Part shown: one piece after another, positions 47,146 to 55,949 of the stretch
How the letters are laid out: each line of letters opens with the position of its first letter
How positions within the stretch are numbered: the stretch's first letter is position 1
Source of the DNA: Hyphomicrobiales bacterium
GTDB lineage: Bacteria > Pseudomonadota > Alphaproteobacteria > Rhizobiales > Beijerinckiaceae
Reading direction: 5' to 3'
DNA: 64,000 bases
NCBI GenBank assembly: GCA_930633525.1
Contig: CAKNFP010000001.1
Location: 186,001 to 250,000 of the forward strand
Made by a program: the position numbers and the translations under genes
Notes under the pieces: generated by a model
What the model was told of the DNA's origin: nothing
The model's database searches: none
The model's input: the letters and a program-made list of their open reading frames with translations, nothing else

Positions 47146-48633
47146 ATGTCCGAGACAGAGACAAGAGTTGAAGTTCTTTCGCCTGAAGTCACCGATAGCG
47201 GCATACTCGGGTCAATCGTTGTTGCAACACCGCAGACGGCCCCCGACCGAGCGACGGAACTGATGCGGACCTTGGTGCGCGAGGCGATGCGCGGTACGGT
47301 GACCTACGACCGCAACCTCGTTCGGACCTTAGGCTCCGCTATCGAGCGCATTGATCGGGAGTTATCGCGGCAGCTTGCAGCCGTCATGCAGCATCCGGCG
47401 TTTCAAAAGATGGAAGGGTCCTGGCGCGGCCTGCACCACCTCGTCACCAATTCAGAGACGGGGAGCAATCTCAAGATAAGGATGATGAATATCACCAAGT
47501 CTGAGTTGCATAAATCGCTGACGACGGCGGTCGAATTCGACCAGAGCGTGATATTCAAGAAGATCTACGAGGATGAATTCGGCACCCCGGGCGGGGAGCC
47601 CTATGCGGTCCTGATCGGTGACTACGAGTTCTCGGCCCGCGCCGATGATGTCGAGACGTTGAGCTGCATGGCACAGGTGTCGGCTGCATCCTTCGCCCCC
47701 TTCATCGCGGCGGCGGCCCCCGCCATGTTCGGTCTTTCGGACTATACGGAACTCTCTCGGCCGCGGGATCTCTCGAAGATCTTCGAGAGTCACGAGTATA
47801 TAAAACTGAAGGCTTTCCGTGAAAGTGACGATGCGCGGTTCGTGACGCTCGTCATGCCGCGCGTATTGGCCCGGCTGCCCTACGGCGAGAACGGCAAGGC
47901 GACCGAGGCGTTTGATTTCGATGAAGCGGCGCGCGAGGGGGGAAGACCGTCGGAGCTCCTGTCGCATGGGCAGTTCACCTGGATGAATGCCGCCTATGTA
48001 CTTGGCGCGCGGCTGACGGATGCATTTGCCGCCCACGGCTGGTGCACAGCGATTCGCGGTGCGGAGGGCGGCGGCAAGGTCCGCGCCTTGCCAAGCTACG
48101 CTTTCGTCAGCGACGACGGCGATATCGACCAGCAGTGCCCGACGGAGATCGGTATCACGGACCGGCGTGAGGCGGAGCTGTCGCGGCTCGGCTTCCTGCC
48201 CCTGTGCCACTACAAACATACGGACTATGCGGTGTTCTTTGGCGCGCAAAGCCTGCAGAAGCCAACGGTCTATGACCGGCCGGAGGCGACCGCGAACGCG
48301 GCCATTTCGGCGCGGCTTCCCTATGTCATGGCCATGTCGCGCTTCGCGCATTTCCTGAAGGTCATGGCGCGGGACAAGGTTGGCTCTTTCGTTGAGGCCG
48401 GTGAGTGCGAGGCCTGGCTCAATCGCTGGATCATGAACTATGTCAACGGTAACGAGGGCGCGACGCAGGACGTCAAGGCCAAGTATCCGTTGGCCGAGGC
48501 CAAGGTGTCCGTGAGGGAAATACCGGGTCAGCCCGGCTCCTATCACGCCATCGCGTGGCTGCGTCCATGGCTGCAGATGGAAGAGCTCACGACATCCATG
48601 CGTCTTGTGGCGCGTATTCCGCGGATCGAATGA
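47146..48633 (+). CDS. tssC: Type VI secretion contractile sheath large subunit TssC
   Basis: A 495-residue TssC (VipB). Typical blocks: LAAVMQHPAFQKMEGSWRGL (77-96), DDARFVTLVMPRVLARLPYG, MSRFAHFLKVMARDKVGSFV and the C-terminal beta region SVREIPGQPGSYHAIAWLRP. The N-terminal 75 residues include the region that in other TssC proteins presents a helix to ClpV. A four-base overlap couples it to a second TssC-like gene, and tssB precedes it closely. Confidence 0.96.
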   Translation: MSETETRVEVLSPEVTDSGILGSIVVATPQTAPDRATELMRTLVREAMRGTVTYDRNLVRTLGSAIERIDRELSRQLAAVMQHPAFQKMEGSWRGLHHLVTNSETGSNLKIRMMNITKSELHKSLTTAVEFDQSVIFKKIYEDEFGTPGGEPYAVLIGDYEFSARADDVETLSCMAQVSAASFAPFIAAAAPAMFGLSDYTELSRPRDLSKIFESHEYIKLKAFRESDDARFVTLVMPRVLARLPYGENGKATEAFDFDEAAREGGRPSELLSHGQFTWMNAAYVLGARLTDAFAAHGWCTAIRGAEGGGKVRALPSYAFVSDDGDIDQQCPTEIGITDRREAELSRLGFLPLCHYKHTDYAVFFGAQSLQKPTVYDRPEATANAAISARLPYVMAMSRFAHFLKVMARDKVGSFVEAGECEAWLNRWIMNYVNGNEGATQDVKAKYPLAEAKVSVREIPGQPGSYHAIAWLRPWLQMEELTTSMRLVARIPRIE

Positions 48634-50033
48634 GCCGCATGTCGGCACAGACGAGCGATCGTGCTGACACGGAGCGCGCGCGCCTGCTCAGCGAGCTGGC
48701 GCACCATATCGCGTGGATCGATGCGAGGATCGGGGCGCAGCTCGACGTGGTGCTGCAGCATCCGCGTTTCCAGAAGCTCGAAGCCGATTGGCGCGGGCTT
48801 GCCTATCTGGTCGATCATGGCTGTCGGCATCGTTCCATCATCATGCGGATACTTGCGATAACGCATGATGAGCTGGCAAAAGACGTGGCGCGGGCTCTGG
48901 AGATCGATCAGACGCAGATCTTCCGCTTGATCCATGCGGAAGAGTTCGACATGCCCGGGGGGCTTCCCTATGGCCTGCTGCTGGTTGACATGCCGGTGCC
49001 CCATGCGCCGCGGGCTGACGGGGGTGGTGACGATCTTGGCTGGTTGGCCGGGCTCGCGGCTGTCGGCGCCGCTGCCTTCGCGCCGGTCATCGTGCCGGCC
49101 GCCGCCGGCCTGTTCGGACTATCGTCCTTCAGCGAGATGTCGGCGACGGGCGATATCGGGGCCTTGCTGGCGGATGGTGAACATAGGCGCTGGCAAGCGC
49201 TGCGGCAGAGGGATGAAGCGCGTTTTCTTGGCGTCGTCGTGCCCCGCGTGCTCATGCGGGTGCCCTACCGGGACGACGGCAGCCTGCGTCATGGCTTCTG
49301 CTACACCGAGAGCCGGGCGCGCGGTCATGATGCTTTTCTCTGGGGCAGCGGAATCTACGCCTTTGCCGCGCGCGTGGCCGACGTGTTTGCCCGGCATGGA
49401 TGGCTCGGCGATCTCACGGGAATCGGGAGCGAGGAGGACAGACGCGGGTTGATCGCCGACCTGCCGAACGGCCCGTTCGGGCTAGGCCGCTGTGACAGCG
49501 ATGGCATCGGCTTCGAGCGGCGCGGGGTCGAGATCAACCTGTCTGAGCATCTGGCGCATCACCTGGCCGATTGTGGCTTCATCGTCCTCGCGCCTTGCGC
49601 CTACAGGCCGTGGCTTGCCATCTTCGATTGTCCCTCCCTCGGGATCGGAACCGCGCGCGGGCTGGCGCGCACGGCGGACAGGATCACCGGCATGCTGCCG
49701 CATATCCTGAGCCTTTGCCGTTTCGCGCATTACATCAAGGTCATCGCCCGCGATCGCATCGGCAGTTTCACGGACGTTGGACGCTTCGAGGATTACCTGG
49801 GCGGGTGGCTGAAGTCCTATTGCATCGGTAATCCCGATGCGAGCCCTGTGCAAAAGGCTCGTTATCCGTTGAGGGAGGCCCAGTTGCGGATCCGCGCCGT
49901 TCCCGGCCGCCCTGGAGCGCTCGCCTGCGTCATCCACCTCGTTCCGCATATCGAGCCCCGGCAGGCTGTCGTCGGTTTCGATCTCTATACGGAATTCGAA
50001 GGGCGCATCGACAACCGGGCGCGGCCCGCATGA
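48630..50033 (+). CDS. Second TssC-like sheath protein, N-terminally shorter
   Basis: A 467-residue paralogue of the preceding TssC: LDVVLQHPRFQKLEADWRGL (38-57), DEARFLGVVVPRVLMRVPY, LCRFAHYIKVIARDRIGSFT and LRIRAVPGRPGALACVIHLV align along the whole length. It is clearly divergent, lacks about 39 residues at the N-terminus, and has an extra tail of about 20 residues. Paired TssC proteins (TssC40/TssC41) are known from Agrobacterium and rhizobial T6SS, where I recall both being needed. ATG 48630 overlaps the tssC stop; the longer frame to 48555 lies inside tssC. Confidence 0.9.
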   Translation: MSRMSAQTSDRADTERARLLSELAHHIAWIDARIGAQLDVVLQHPRFQKLEADWRGLAYLVDHGCRHRSIIMRILAITHDELAKDVARALEIDQTQIFRLIHAEEFDMPGGLPYGLLLVDMPVPHAPRADGGGDDLGWLAGLAAVGAAAFAPVIVPAAAGLFGLSSFSEMSATGDIGALLADGEHRRWQALRQRDEARFLGVVVPRVLMRVPYRDDGSLRHGFCYTESRARGHDAFLWGSGIYAFAARVADVFARHGWLGDLTGIGSEEDRRGLIADLPNGPFGLGRCDSDGIGFERRGVEINLSEHLAHHLADCGFIVLAPCAYRPWLAIFDCPSLGIGTARGLARTADRITGMLPHILSLCRFAHYIKVIARDRIGSFTDVGRFEDYLGGWLKSYCIGNPDASPVQKARYPLREAQLRIRAVPGRPGALACVIHLVPHIEPRQAVVGFDLYTEFEGRIDNRARPA

Positions 50034-50050
50034 GGGGCTTCTCCCATCCC

Positions 50051-50109
50051 ATGAATTCTGTCCCATGAATTCCGGCCCGATGAATTCCAGTGCGATGAAC
50101 TCCTGGCGC
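50051..50109. repeat. Repeated ATGAATTC start-codon motif at tssE
   Basis: Four near-identical units begin at 50051, 50065, 50080 and 50095, each starting ATGAATTC or ATGAACTC. The first unit is 14 bp and the next ones 15 bp. ATGs at 50065, 50080 and 50095 share the tssE frame. The one at 50051 opens a five-codon frame whose TGA overlaps the ATG at 50065. Confidence 0.85.
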
Positions 50110-50568
50110 CAGATAGGGACGGCAGAGCGTTTCACCGCGTCCCTCGGTGAGCGGCTGGCTATTGACGGCGTTGTTCATGTGGATTTCATGCGCCTGCGCG
50201 ATCGCCTGCGGAGCGACATCGAAACGGTTTTGAACACCCGGCAGCCGGCTGTGCCGCTGCCGCCCGCCCTGCCGGAGCTGCAACGCTCGCTCTTGTCGTT
50301 CGGGCTCGCGGGGCCGTCCGGCTCGGGCCTAGACGGGCCTGGCCATGAAGGCTTCCACCGGACGATTGAGCAAGGCCTGGCCGCCATCCTGCCGCAGCTC
50401 ATGTCGGTCCGCGTTGAGGCTGTTGCTGAGGATTATAGCGGGAATTCTTGTATCCACCTGCGGATCAGTGCCGCCATTGGTCTGGCGCAGGGCTCGCAAA
50501 GCCTGATGTTCGATACTCGCTACATCATCGATACTGGCCGCTTCACGGTTGAGAGCGCCGGGGAATGA
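50065..50568 (+). CDS. tssE: Type VI secretion baseplate protein TssE
   Basis: A 167-residue gp25-like protein. RFTASLGERLAIDG and HVDFMRLRDRLRSDIETVLNTR at the N-terminal half, LPELQRSLLSFGLAG and a beta-rich C-terminus (RYIIDTGRFTVESAGE) fit TssE, a baseplate component that triggers sheath assembly. The start is ambiguous: ATG 50065, 50080 or 50095 lie in a repeated motif; homology begins only after residue 14, so 50095 is possible. Stop overlaps the tssF ATG. Confidence 0.9.
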   Translation: MNSGPMNSSAMNSWRQIGTAERFTASLGERLAIDGVVHVDFMRLRDRLRSDIETVLNTRQPAVPLPPALPELQRSLLSFGLAGPSGSGLDGPGHEGFHRTIEQGLAAILPQLMSVRVEAVAEDYSGNSCIHLRISAAIGLAQGSQSLMFDTRYIIDTGRFTVESAGE

Positions 50569-52376
50569 CTGACGATTTCCTACGCGCCTATAGCGACGAA
50601 CTCGCCCATCTTCGCCAAGCGGGACAGCGCTTCGCGGCCGCACATCCGGATATCGCCAGTCGCCTGCGCTTCAGCGCCGAGCAGGTTGATGATCCCTTTG
50701 TGGCTCATCTGATGGAAGCCTTCGCCTTCCTGACGGCGCGGCTCCGGCAGAAGCTCGATGACGACCTGCCGGAATTGACCGATCCTCTCCTGGAGCGGCT
50801 TTATCCGCATCTCATGGCACCCGTGCCTTCGACGGCTATCCTGCAGTTCAAGCCCAGGCCTGACCTGACGGCGCCCTATCACATTCCGGCGGGCGAGATG
50901 GTCGAGAGCGAGCCGGTGGATGGGCATCGCTGCCGCTTCCAGACGGTCTATCCTGCCGTGCTCTGGCCGCAGGCCCTGGTCTCGGCGGATCTCGGCGGCT
51001 ATGGGCAGGCCGCCGCCATGCCGCCGGCATGTGGCGCTCGCGGCCTGCTGAGGCTCACGTTCGCGCCGCTCGCGGGGGGAGGCGCGCCGACGCCGTGGCC
51101 GCACAGCCTGAGGCTCTTCCTGCGCGGCACCCCGCAGGAGGCGCGGCGTCTTTATGCGCTTCTCAACAGGGAGGTCGCCGCCGTGGGCTTTCGCCCCTTC
51201 CGCCCGGGCTCTCCCGCTGAAGCCGCGGTTATGCGGCTTTGCGACCCGGACTGCATCTCACCGGCCGGGCTTGCGGCGGATGAGGGGCTTATGCCGTATG
51301 GACGGCAGTCCCAGCTCGGCTATCGGCTTCTCAGCGAATACTTCGCCTGTCCGGAGAAGTTCATGTTCCTCGACATCGCCTTTCCGCCCGCCCTGGCGGG
51401 CCAGATGGCGGAGCCGGACATGGCGGGGATCGAGATATCGCTTCATCTCAGGCAATGGCCCGCGGCTCTGGAACGCCAGATATCGGCCGAGAGCTTCGCG
51501 CTTGGCTGCGTGCCGGTCATCAATCTGTTTCCGCACAGCGCCGAGCCGCTGCGGATCGCCCATGGCATGGGCGACCACCGTGTCGTGCCCGATGCACGCC
51601 GTCCGGAGGCTTTCGAGATGTACCGCGTGGATATGGTGCAGATCATCCGCCGCGATGGGACGATCGAGCCCTGCATGCCGCTCTTCTCGGCAACCGGGAG
51701 GCAAGGGATCTTCTGGCAGGCAAGCCACCGCGACAATTATGCGGGCGACGCCAGCGAGATTGTCCTCTCGCTCGTTGATGGCGATCGCCGCCCGCTGGAT
51801 CTCATGGGATCGACGCTCACCGTCTCCGGCCTCAGCAGCAACGGCGACCTGCCGGCGCGGCTGCCTTTTGGCGGAGGACGCCCCCATCTCACACTGGCGG
51901 CCGGGGCTCCCGTGGAGAGCGTGACCTGCCTCACGCCGCCGGCACCGGTATTGCGGCGCCGTGGTGCCCCGGGAAGCCATCGACGCCTGATATCGCATCT
52001 GGTGCTGAACCACCTGTCGCTGTCGGGCGGCGATGAAGCGCTCGCGGCCCTCAAGGAGATCCTTGCACTGCATGATCTGCGCGGCACCGCTGAGAGCAGG
52101 GCCGCCATCGCGGGCTTGCGCGGCCTGGCCGCGCGGCCTGCGGTCGCCCGCCCGCCCGGTGGCCATGGCGCGTTGTGCCGCGGCCTCGAGCTTGTGGCGA
52201 CATGCGATGCCGCGCGTGTCGACAGCGGCGAAGCTTTCCTGTTCGCGACAGTCCTGGAGCGCTTCTTCGCACTGCACTGCGGGATCAATGCCTTTACGCG
52301 GCTTTCGCTGGCCTGCGAGGGTGGCGAAATCGTCAAGACATGGCCGGCGCGGGCCGGCGACCGGATCATTCTGTGA
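50565..52376 (+). CDS. tssF: Type VI secretion baseplate protein TssF
   Basis: A 603-residue TssF (ImpG/VasA): LRAYSDELAHLRQAGQRFAA then AHPDIASRLRF, LTDPLLERLYPHLMAPVPS, AILQFKPRPDLTAPYHIPAG, QLGYRLLSEYFACPEKFMFL and a C-terminal VFATVLERFFALHCGIN-like region. It makes the baseplate wedge with TssG and TssE. It overlaps tssE by four bases and tssG by four (GTGA), so the three are translationally linked. Confidence 0.97.
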   Translation: MTDDFLRAYSDELAHLRQAGQRFAAAHPDIASRLRFSAEQVDDPFVAHLMEAFAFLTARLRQKLDDDLPELTDPLLERLYPHLMAPVPSTAILQFKPRPDLTAPYHIPAGEMVESEPVDGHRCRFQTVYPAVLWPQALVSADLGGYGQAAAMPPACGARGLLRLTFAPLAGGGAPTPWPHSLRLFLRGTPQEARRLYALLNREVAAVGFRPFRPGSPAEAAVMRLCDPDCISPAGLAADEGLMPYGRQSQLGYRLLSEYFACPEKFMFLDIAFPPALAGQMAEPDMAGIEISLHLRQWPAALERQISAESFALGCVPVINLFPHSAEPLRIAHGMGDHRVVPDARRPEAFEMYRVDMVQIIRRDGTIEPCMPLFSATGRQGIFWQASHRDNYAGDASEIVLSLVDGDRRPLDLMGSTLTVSGLSSNGDLPARLPFGGGRPHLTLAAGAPVESVTCLTPPAPVLRRRGAPGSHRRLISHLVLNHLSLSGGDEALAALKEILALHDLRGTAESRAAIAGLRGLAARPAVARPPGGHGALCRGLELVATCDAARVDSGEAFLFATVLERFFALHCGINAFTRLSLACEGGEIVKTWPARAGDRIIL

Positions 52377-53359
52377 ACCGGGAGGTGGTGGCAGCGCTCC
52401 GCGCTATCGGGCTCGATGCCGTGTCCTTCGTGGAGGCCATGCGCTTCATCGAGGCAGCCGGACCTCCCGCGTGCCGCTCCCGACGTGTGATCCTGCGGAG
52501 CAGCACGCGGCTCGGCTTTCCAGCCGCCGAGGTGGAGCGGATCGAGGAAACGCAGGACGGTGATCTTGCCATGACCGTTGCGGCGATGGGGCTGACGGGC
52601 GCGCTCGGCGCACTGCCCATCGTCCAGACCGAAGCACTCCAGCGCCTCATGCGCGCCAAGGACCTCGGCCTTCGCGATTTCCTCGATATCTTCAATGATC
52701 GGCTGCTGCATCTTCTCTATGAAGTGCATGCCAAATACCGGCTGCCGGTTGCCTACGGCGGCCGGGGGAAGGCCGCGCCGGATGCTATTACCGAGGTGAT
52801 GCTGGCCCTGATCGGGCTTGGGCTGCCAGGGTTGCGGGGGCGCCTCGGCTGGGACGACGAACTGCTTCTGCCCTTTGCGGCCGTGCTCGCTCGACCCTGC
52901 CGCGCGGCGGGTGATGTCGCTGCGGTGATGACGGCCATCACCGGCTGGCCGGTCCGGATCGAGCCCTTCCACGGCCAATGGATCGATCTCCCCGCCGGGG
53001 AGCAGAGCAGCCTGGGGGCAGGGCGAGGACAGCATAGTCGCCTGGGCGTCGACACAATCGCCGGCTCCCGGATCTTCGACCTCGCGGGCGGCGTCGGCGT
53101 CCATGCGGGGCCGCTGCGCTATGCCGATTTCATGGCGCTGGTGATCGATGGTGAGGAAGCGCGCGACTTCACCGCGCTCGCCCGCTTCGCGATCGGGCCG
53201 GAATTCGCCCTGACGCTAAACGTGGTTCTCGCACGTGACGATGTGCCTGCGTTCCGGCTTGCGCGGCGCGCCGAGAGCGGGCGCCGGCTGGGCTTCGACA
53301 GCTGGCTCGGGTGCCCCGAGGGCGATCCCGCCGTGACGCGGCGCTGCCGCCCTGTGTGA
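52373..53359 (+). CDS. tssG: Type VI secretion baseplate protein TssG
   Basis: A 328-residue TssG (ImpH/VasB): MTVAAMGLTGALGALPIVQT, LGLRDFLDIFNDRLLHLLY and EVHAKYRLPVAYGGRG are family blocks; the C-terminal part contains RFAIGPEFALTLNVVLARDD and LGFDSWLG. It forms the wedge with TssF and contacts TssK. The GTG start at 52373 overlaps the tssF stop; the frame is open back to 52175 inside tssF. It is the last T6SS gene of the window; no clpV follows. Confidence 0.94.
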   Translation: MNREVVAALRAIGLDAVSFVEAMRFIEAAGPPACRSRRVILRSSTRLGFPAAEVERIEETQDGDLAMTVAAMGLTGALGALPIVQTEALQRLMRAKDLGLRDFLDIFNDRLLHLLYEVHAKYRLPVAYGGRGKAAPDAITEVMLALIGLGLPGLRGRLGWDDELLLPFAAVLARPCRAAGDVAAVMTAITGWPVRIEPFHGQWIDLPAGEQSSLGAGRGQHSRLGVDTIAGSRIFDLAGGVGVHAGPLRYADFMALVIDGEEARDFTALARFAIGPEFALTLNVVLARDDVPAFRLARRAESGRRLGFDSWLGCPEGDPAVTRRCRPV

Positions 53360-53396
53360 ACGGCGCCTCAATGCGGGAGGAATGAGCTCGCGAGCG

Positions 53397-53427
53397 CAAT
53401 TCGCCATTTTCGTCGGCCTTCGAATTG
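53397..53427. terminator. Inverted repeat after tssG
   Basis: CAATTCG (53397-53403) and CGAATTG (53421-53427) form a 7-bp stem with a 17-nt loop, about 40 bp after the tssG stop. It is a weak candidate for the end of the T6SS transcript. Confidence 0.35.
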
Positions 53428-53491
53428 CCCATATGTAGAGCGTTATCGGTTGACGTGAGAGTGTGAATTGTCTGATCGAGGGATGTCCACC

Positions 53492-54355
53492 ATGCGGCCG
53501 CGCATACTTGTTGCCGAAGGCAATACGGCGGAGGCGCGCCGGCGCCGGGTTTCTTTGGCCGGCGCCACCTATAGCGAATCCTATGCCGACGTGCTGCGTG
53601 GCCTGGCGCCGAATGCGGTCATCGACATCTGCTACCCCGCCGATGCCGGCGCCAATTTGCCGGACCCGGGCGGGCTCCAAGGCTATGATGGCGTCGCCAT
53701 CACGGGCTCCTCGCTCAATGTCTACGCGGCGGATCCCGAAGTGACGCGGCAAGTGGAATTCGCACGGGCGATCTTTGCCTCGGGCGTGCCCTTCTTCGGT
53801 TCGTGCTGGGGGTTGCAGGTGGCTGCCACGGCCGCCGGCGGCAGCGTCCGACGCTCCCCCAAGGGCCGCGAGATGGGGCTTGCCCGCAAGATCCGCCTGA
53901 CGGAGGCTGGTCTCGGCCATCCGCTCCATCAGGGCAAGGGCCCGGTCTACGACGCGCCGGCGATCCACACCGACGAGGTGGACGTCCGGCCTGCCGGGAT
54001 GACCGTAACGGCGACCAATGCCTTTTCCGAGGTGCAGGCGGCTGAAATCCGCCACGACGGCGGCACCTTCTGGGGCGTGCAGTATCACCCGGAATTCACG
54101 ATCACCGACATCGCCATCATTGTTGCGAGCCGAACCGAGACGCTGCTCGACGAAGGCCTGTTCCGTGACGCGGCCGACATCCGTGCCTATGTGACTGATA
54201 TCGAGGCCTTGGCCGCGGACCCGACACGCGCCGATATCGCCTGGAAGTTCGGCATCGACGCCGATGTCATCGATCCCGGCCTGCGGACGCGCGAGTTGCG
54301 CAACTGGCTGGAAGCCATGGTTGCCCCCGCGATGAGCGCGCGCGGGCGGGCCTGA
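53492..54355 (+). CDS. Class I glutamine amidotransferase-like protein
   Basis: A 287-residue protein with the GMP-synthase-type amidotransferase fold. The catalytic Cys105 sits in FFGSCWGLQVAA, and His199/Glu201 in GVQYHPEF. GVAITGSSLNVYAADPEV carries the oxyanion-loop region. The C-terminal 80 residues beyond the usual domain are helical. It should hydrolyse glutamine or a related gamma-glutamyl compound; the acceptor is unknown. ATG 53492 is best spaced from GAGGG; ATG 53483 and TTG 53468 are in frame. It lies after the T6SS block but nothing links it to secretion. Confidence 0.87.
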   Translation: MRPRILVAEGNTAEARRRRVSLAGATYSESYADVLRGLAPNAVIDICYPADAGANLPDPGGLQGYDGVAITGSSLNVYAADPEVTRQVEFARAIFASGVPFFGSCWGLQVAATAAGGSVRRSPKGREMGLARKIRLTEAGLGHPLHQGKGPVYDAPAIHTDEVDVRPAGMTVTATNAFSEVQAAEIRHDGGTFWGVQYHPEFTITDIAIIVASRTETLLDEGLFRDAADIRAYVTDIEALAADPTRADIAWKFGIDADVIDPGLRTRELRNWLEAMVAPAMSARGRA

Positions 54356-54576
54356 GCCGGCTCCTTTCCCGGCGCTATGCGCCGACCTCTCCCTCATGGG
54401 AGAGGTTAGGGGAGCCTTGTGTAACAAACACTCGTTAGCGTTCCTTCTCCCCGGCGGGGAGAAGGACAGGATGAGGGCGCGCCCGACAAGAAATAAGACT
54501 GGCCTCGCAATTCCCCTGGCGGACACCATTGTGCAGAGCGGGCAGGTTGCTCTATTGCGATGGCCGAGGTCCGAAC
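54356..54576. repeat. Intergenic hairpins upstream of proB
   Basis: CCTCTCCC/GGGAGAGG (54386-54393 and 54398-54405) and CCTTCTCCCC/GGGGAGAAGG (54443-54452 and 54456-54465) form strong short hairpins, with GGCGC/GCGCC at 54371-54383 beside them. They resemble elements at 14.9 kb and 21.1 kb. No gene is seen; the proB promoter probably lies after them. Confidence 0.65.
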
Positions 54577-55791
54577 ATGACAACCACCGCCACCCCGTCT
54601 CTTGCTGATTTCCGCCGCATCGTCATCAAAGTGGGTTCGTCGCTCCTGGTCGACAGCGCGACCTCCCGCAAGGGCAGTCGCTTGCGCCATGCCTGGCTCG
54701 CCGCGCTTGCCGAAGACATTGCCGAGCTGCATGTCCGCGGCGCCGACGTGCTCGTGGTGTCGTCGGGCGCCATCGCGCTCGGCCGCACCGTCCTTGGTCT
54801 GCCGAGTGGCGCCTTGAAGCTGGAGGAGAGCCAGGCGGCCGCGGCGGTGGGCCAGATCGCGCTCGCGCGCAACTGGGCCGAGGCGCTGTCCCACCACGGC
54901 ATCACGGCCGGGCAGGTGCTGGTGACGCTGGCCGATACCGAAGAGCGGCGCCGTTACCTCAACGCCCGCGCGACCACCGCGAAATTGCTCGAGATGCGGG
55001 CGGTTCCCGTCATCAACGAGAACGATACGGTCGCCACCAGCGAGATCCGCTACGGCGACAACGACCGGCTGGCGGCCCGCATCGCCACTCTGGCCGAAGC
55101 CGATCTTCTCGTTCTCCTGTCCGATATCGACGGGCTCTACACGGCGCCCCCGGCGACCGATCCGACGGCGCGTCCCATCCCGGTGGTCGAGGCGATCACG
55201 GCCGGCATCGAAGCGATGGCGGGCGGGGCGGCGTCGGAATTCTCGCGCGGCGGCATGCGCACCAAGATCGAGGCCGGGAAGATAGCGACGGCGGCCGGCG
55301 CCCATATGGTCATCGCCGATGGCCGCGTGAAAAATCCCCTGAGGGCGATTGCCACGGGGGCCCGTTGCACCTGGTTCCTCACCCCCTCCAATCCCGTCAC
55401 GGCCCGCAAGCGCTGGATCGCCGGCACGCTGGAGCCGCGCGGCACGGTGCATGTGGATGCCGGCGCCGCCCGCGCGCTCCGCAGCGGCGCGAGCCTGCTG
55501 CCCGCGGGCATGAAGCGGGTGGACGGCGCTTTTCGCCGGGGTGACGCGGTGATTATCCGTGACGAAGCGGGCCGTGAGATCGGCCGTGGCCTCATCGGCT
55601 ATGATGCCGAGGAGGCGCAGCGCATCGCCGGAAAATCGAGCCGGACGATCGAGGCCGTTCTCGGCTACGCCGGCCGGGCGACGGTCATCCATCGTGACGA
55701 TCTGGCGCTCGTCGGCCGCGACGACGCGGATATCGCCATCACGGCCTCCGCGCAGGATCTGCTTGACCAGGGCCCGCAATCCCTTACCTAA
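54577..55791 (+). CDS. proB: Glutamate 5-kinase
   Basis: A 404-residue kinase that phosphorylates glutamate in the first step of proline synthesis. The amino-acid kinase domain has [43 protein letters not shown] and [18 protein letters not shown]. The C-terminal 110 residues form a PUA domain as in full-length ProB. Start ATG 54577 is preceded by CGAGGT. proA follows in the same direction after about 160 bp; ProB and ProA work as a complex. It is feedback-inhibited by proline in other bacteria. Confidence 0.97.
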   Translation: MTTTATPSLADFRRIVIKVGSSLLVDSATSRKGSRLRHAWLAALAEDIAELHVRGADVLVVSSGAIALGRTVLGLPSGALKLEESQAAAAVGQIALARNWAEALSHHGITAGQVLVTLADTEERRRYLNARATTAKLLEMRAVPVINENDTVATSEIRYGDNDRLAARIATLAEADLLVLLSDIDGLYTAPPATDPTARPIPVVEAITAGIEAMAGGAASEFSRGGMRTKIEAGKIATAAGAHMVIADGRVKNPLRAIATGARCTWFLTPSNPVTARKRWIAGTLEPRGTVHVDAGAARALRSGASLLPAGMKRVDGAFRRGDAVIIRDEAGREIGRGLIGYDAEEAQRIAGKSSRTIEAVLGYAGRATVIHRDDLALVGRDDADIAITASAQDLLDQGPQSLT

Positions 55792-55949
55792 CAAGGTTCG
55801 GGAAGGCTGCGCGGGATTGCGCGATCGACAGCCGCACCCGGAGCAAATCCGGCTTGGGTGAATGCCAGCCATGCCGGCAGGTTTGCTTGTCTATTTTTGG
55901 CCGGGCCAGTCCGCGACAGACGGACCTGGCCTTGAGCGGAGGCACGACG

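Noticed and set aside
50051-50109. Short repeats considered as a CRISPR or VNTR array
   Set aside because: Units are 14-15 bp without spacers and coincide with start codons of tssE; not a CRISPR array. No array is present elsewhere.
33533-53359. T6SS block as a recent genomic island
   Set aside because: No tRNA, integrase, direct-repeat ends or IS elements are visible, and codon style of the genes resembles the neighbours; only gaps are AT-rich. Transfer is possible but not shown.
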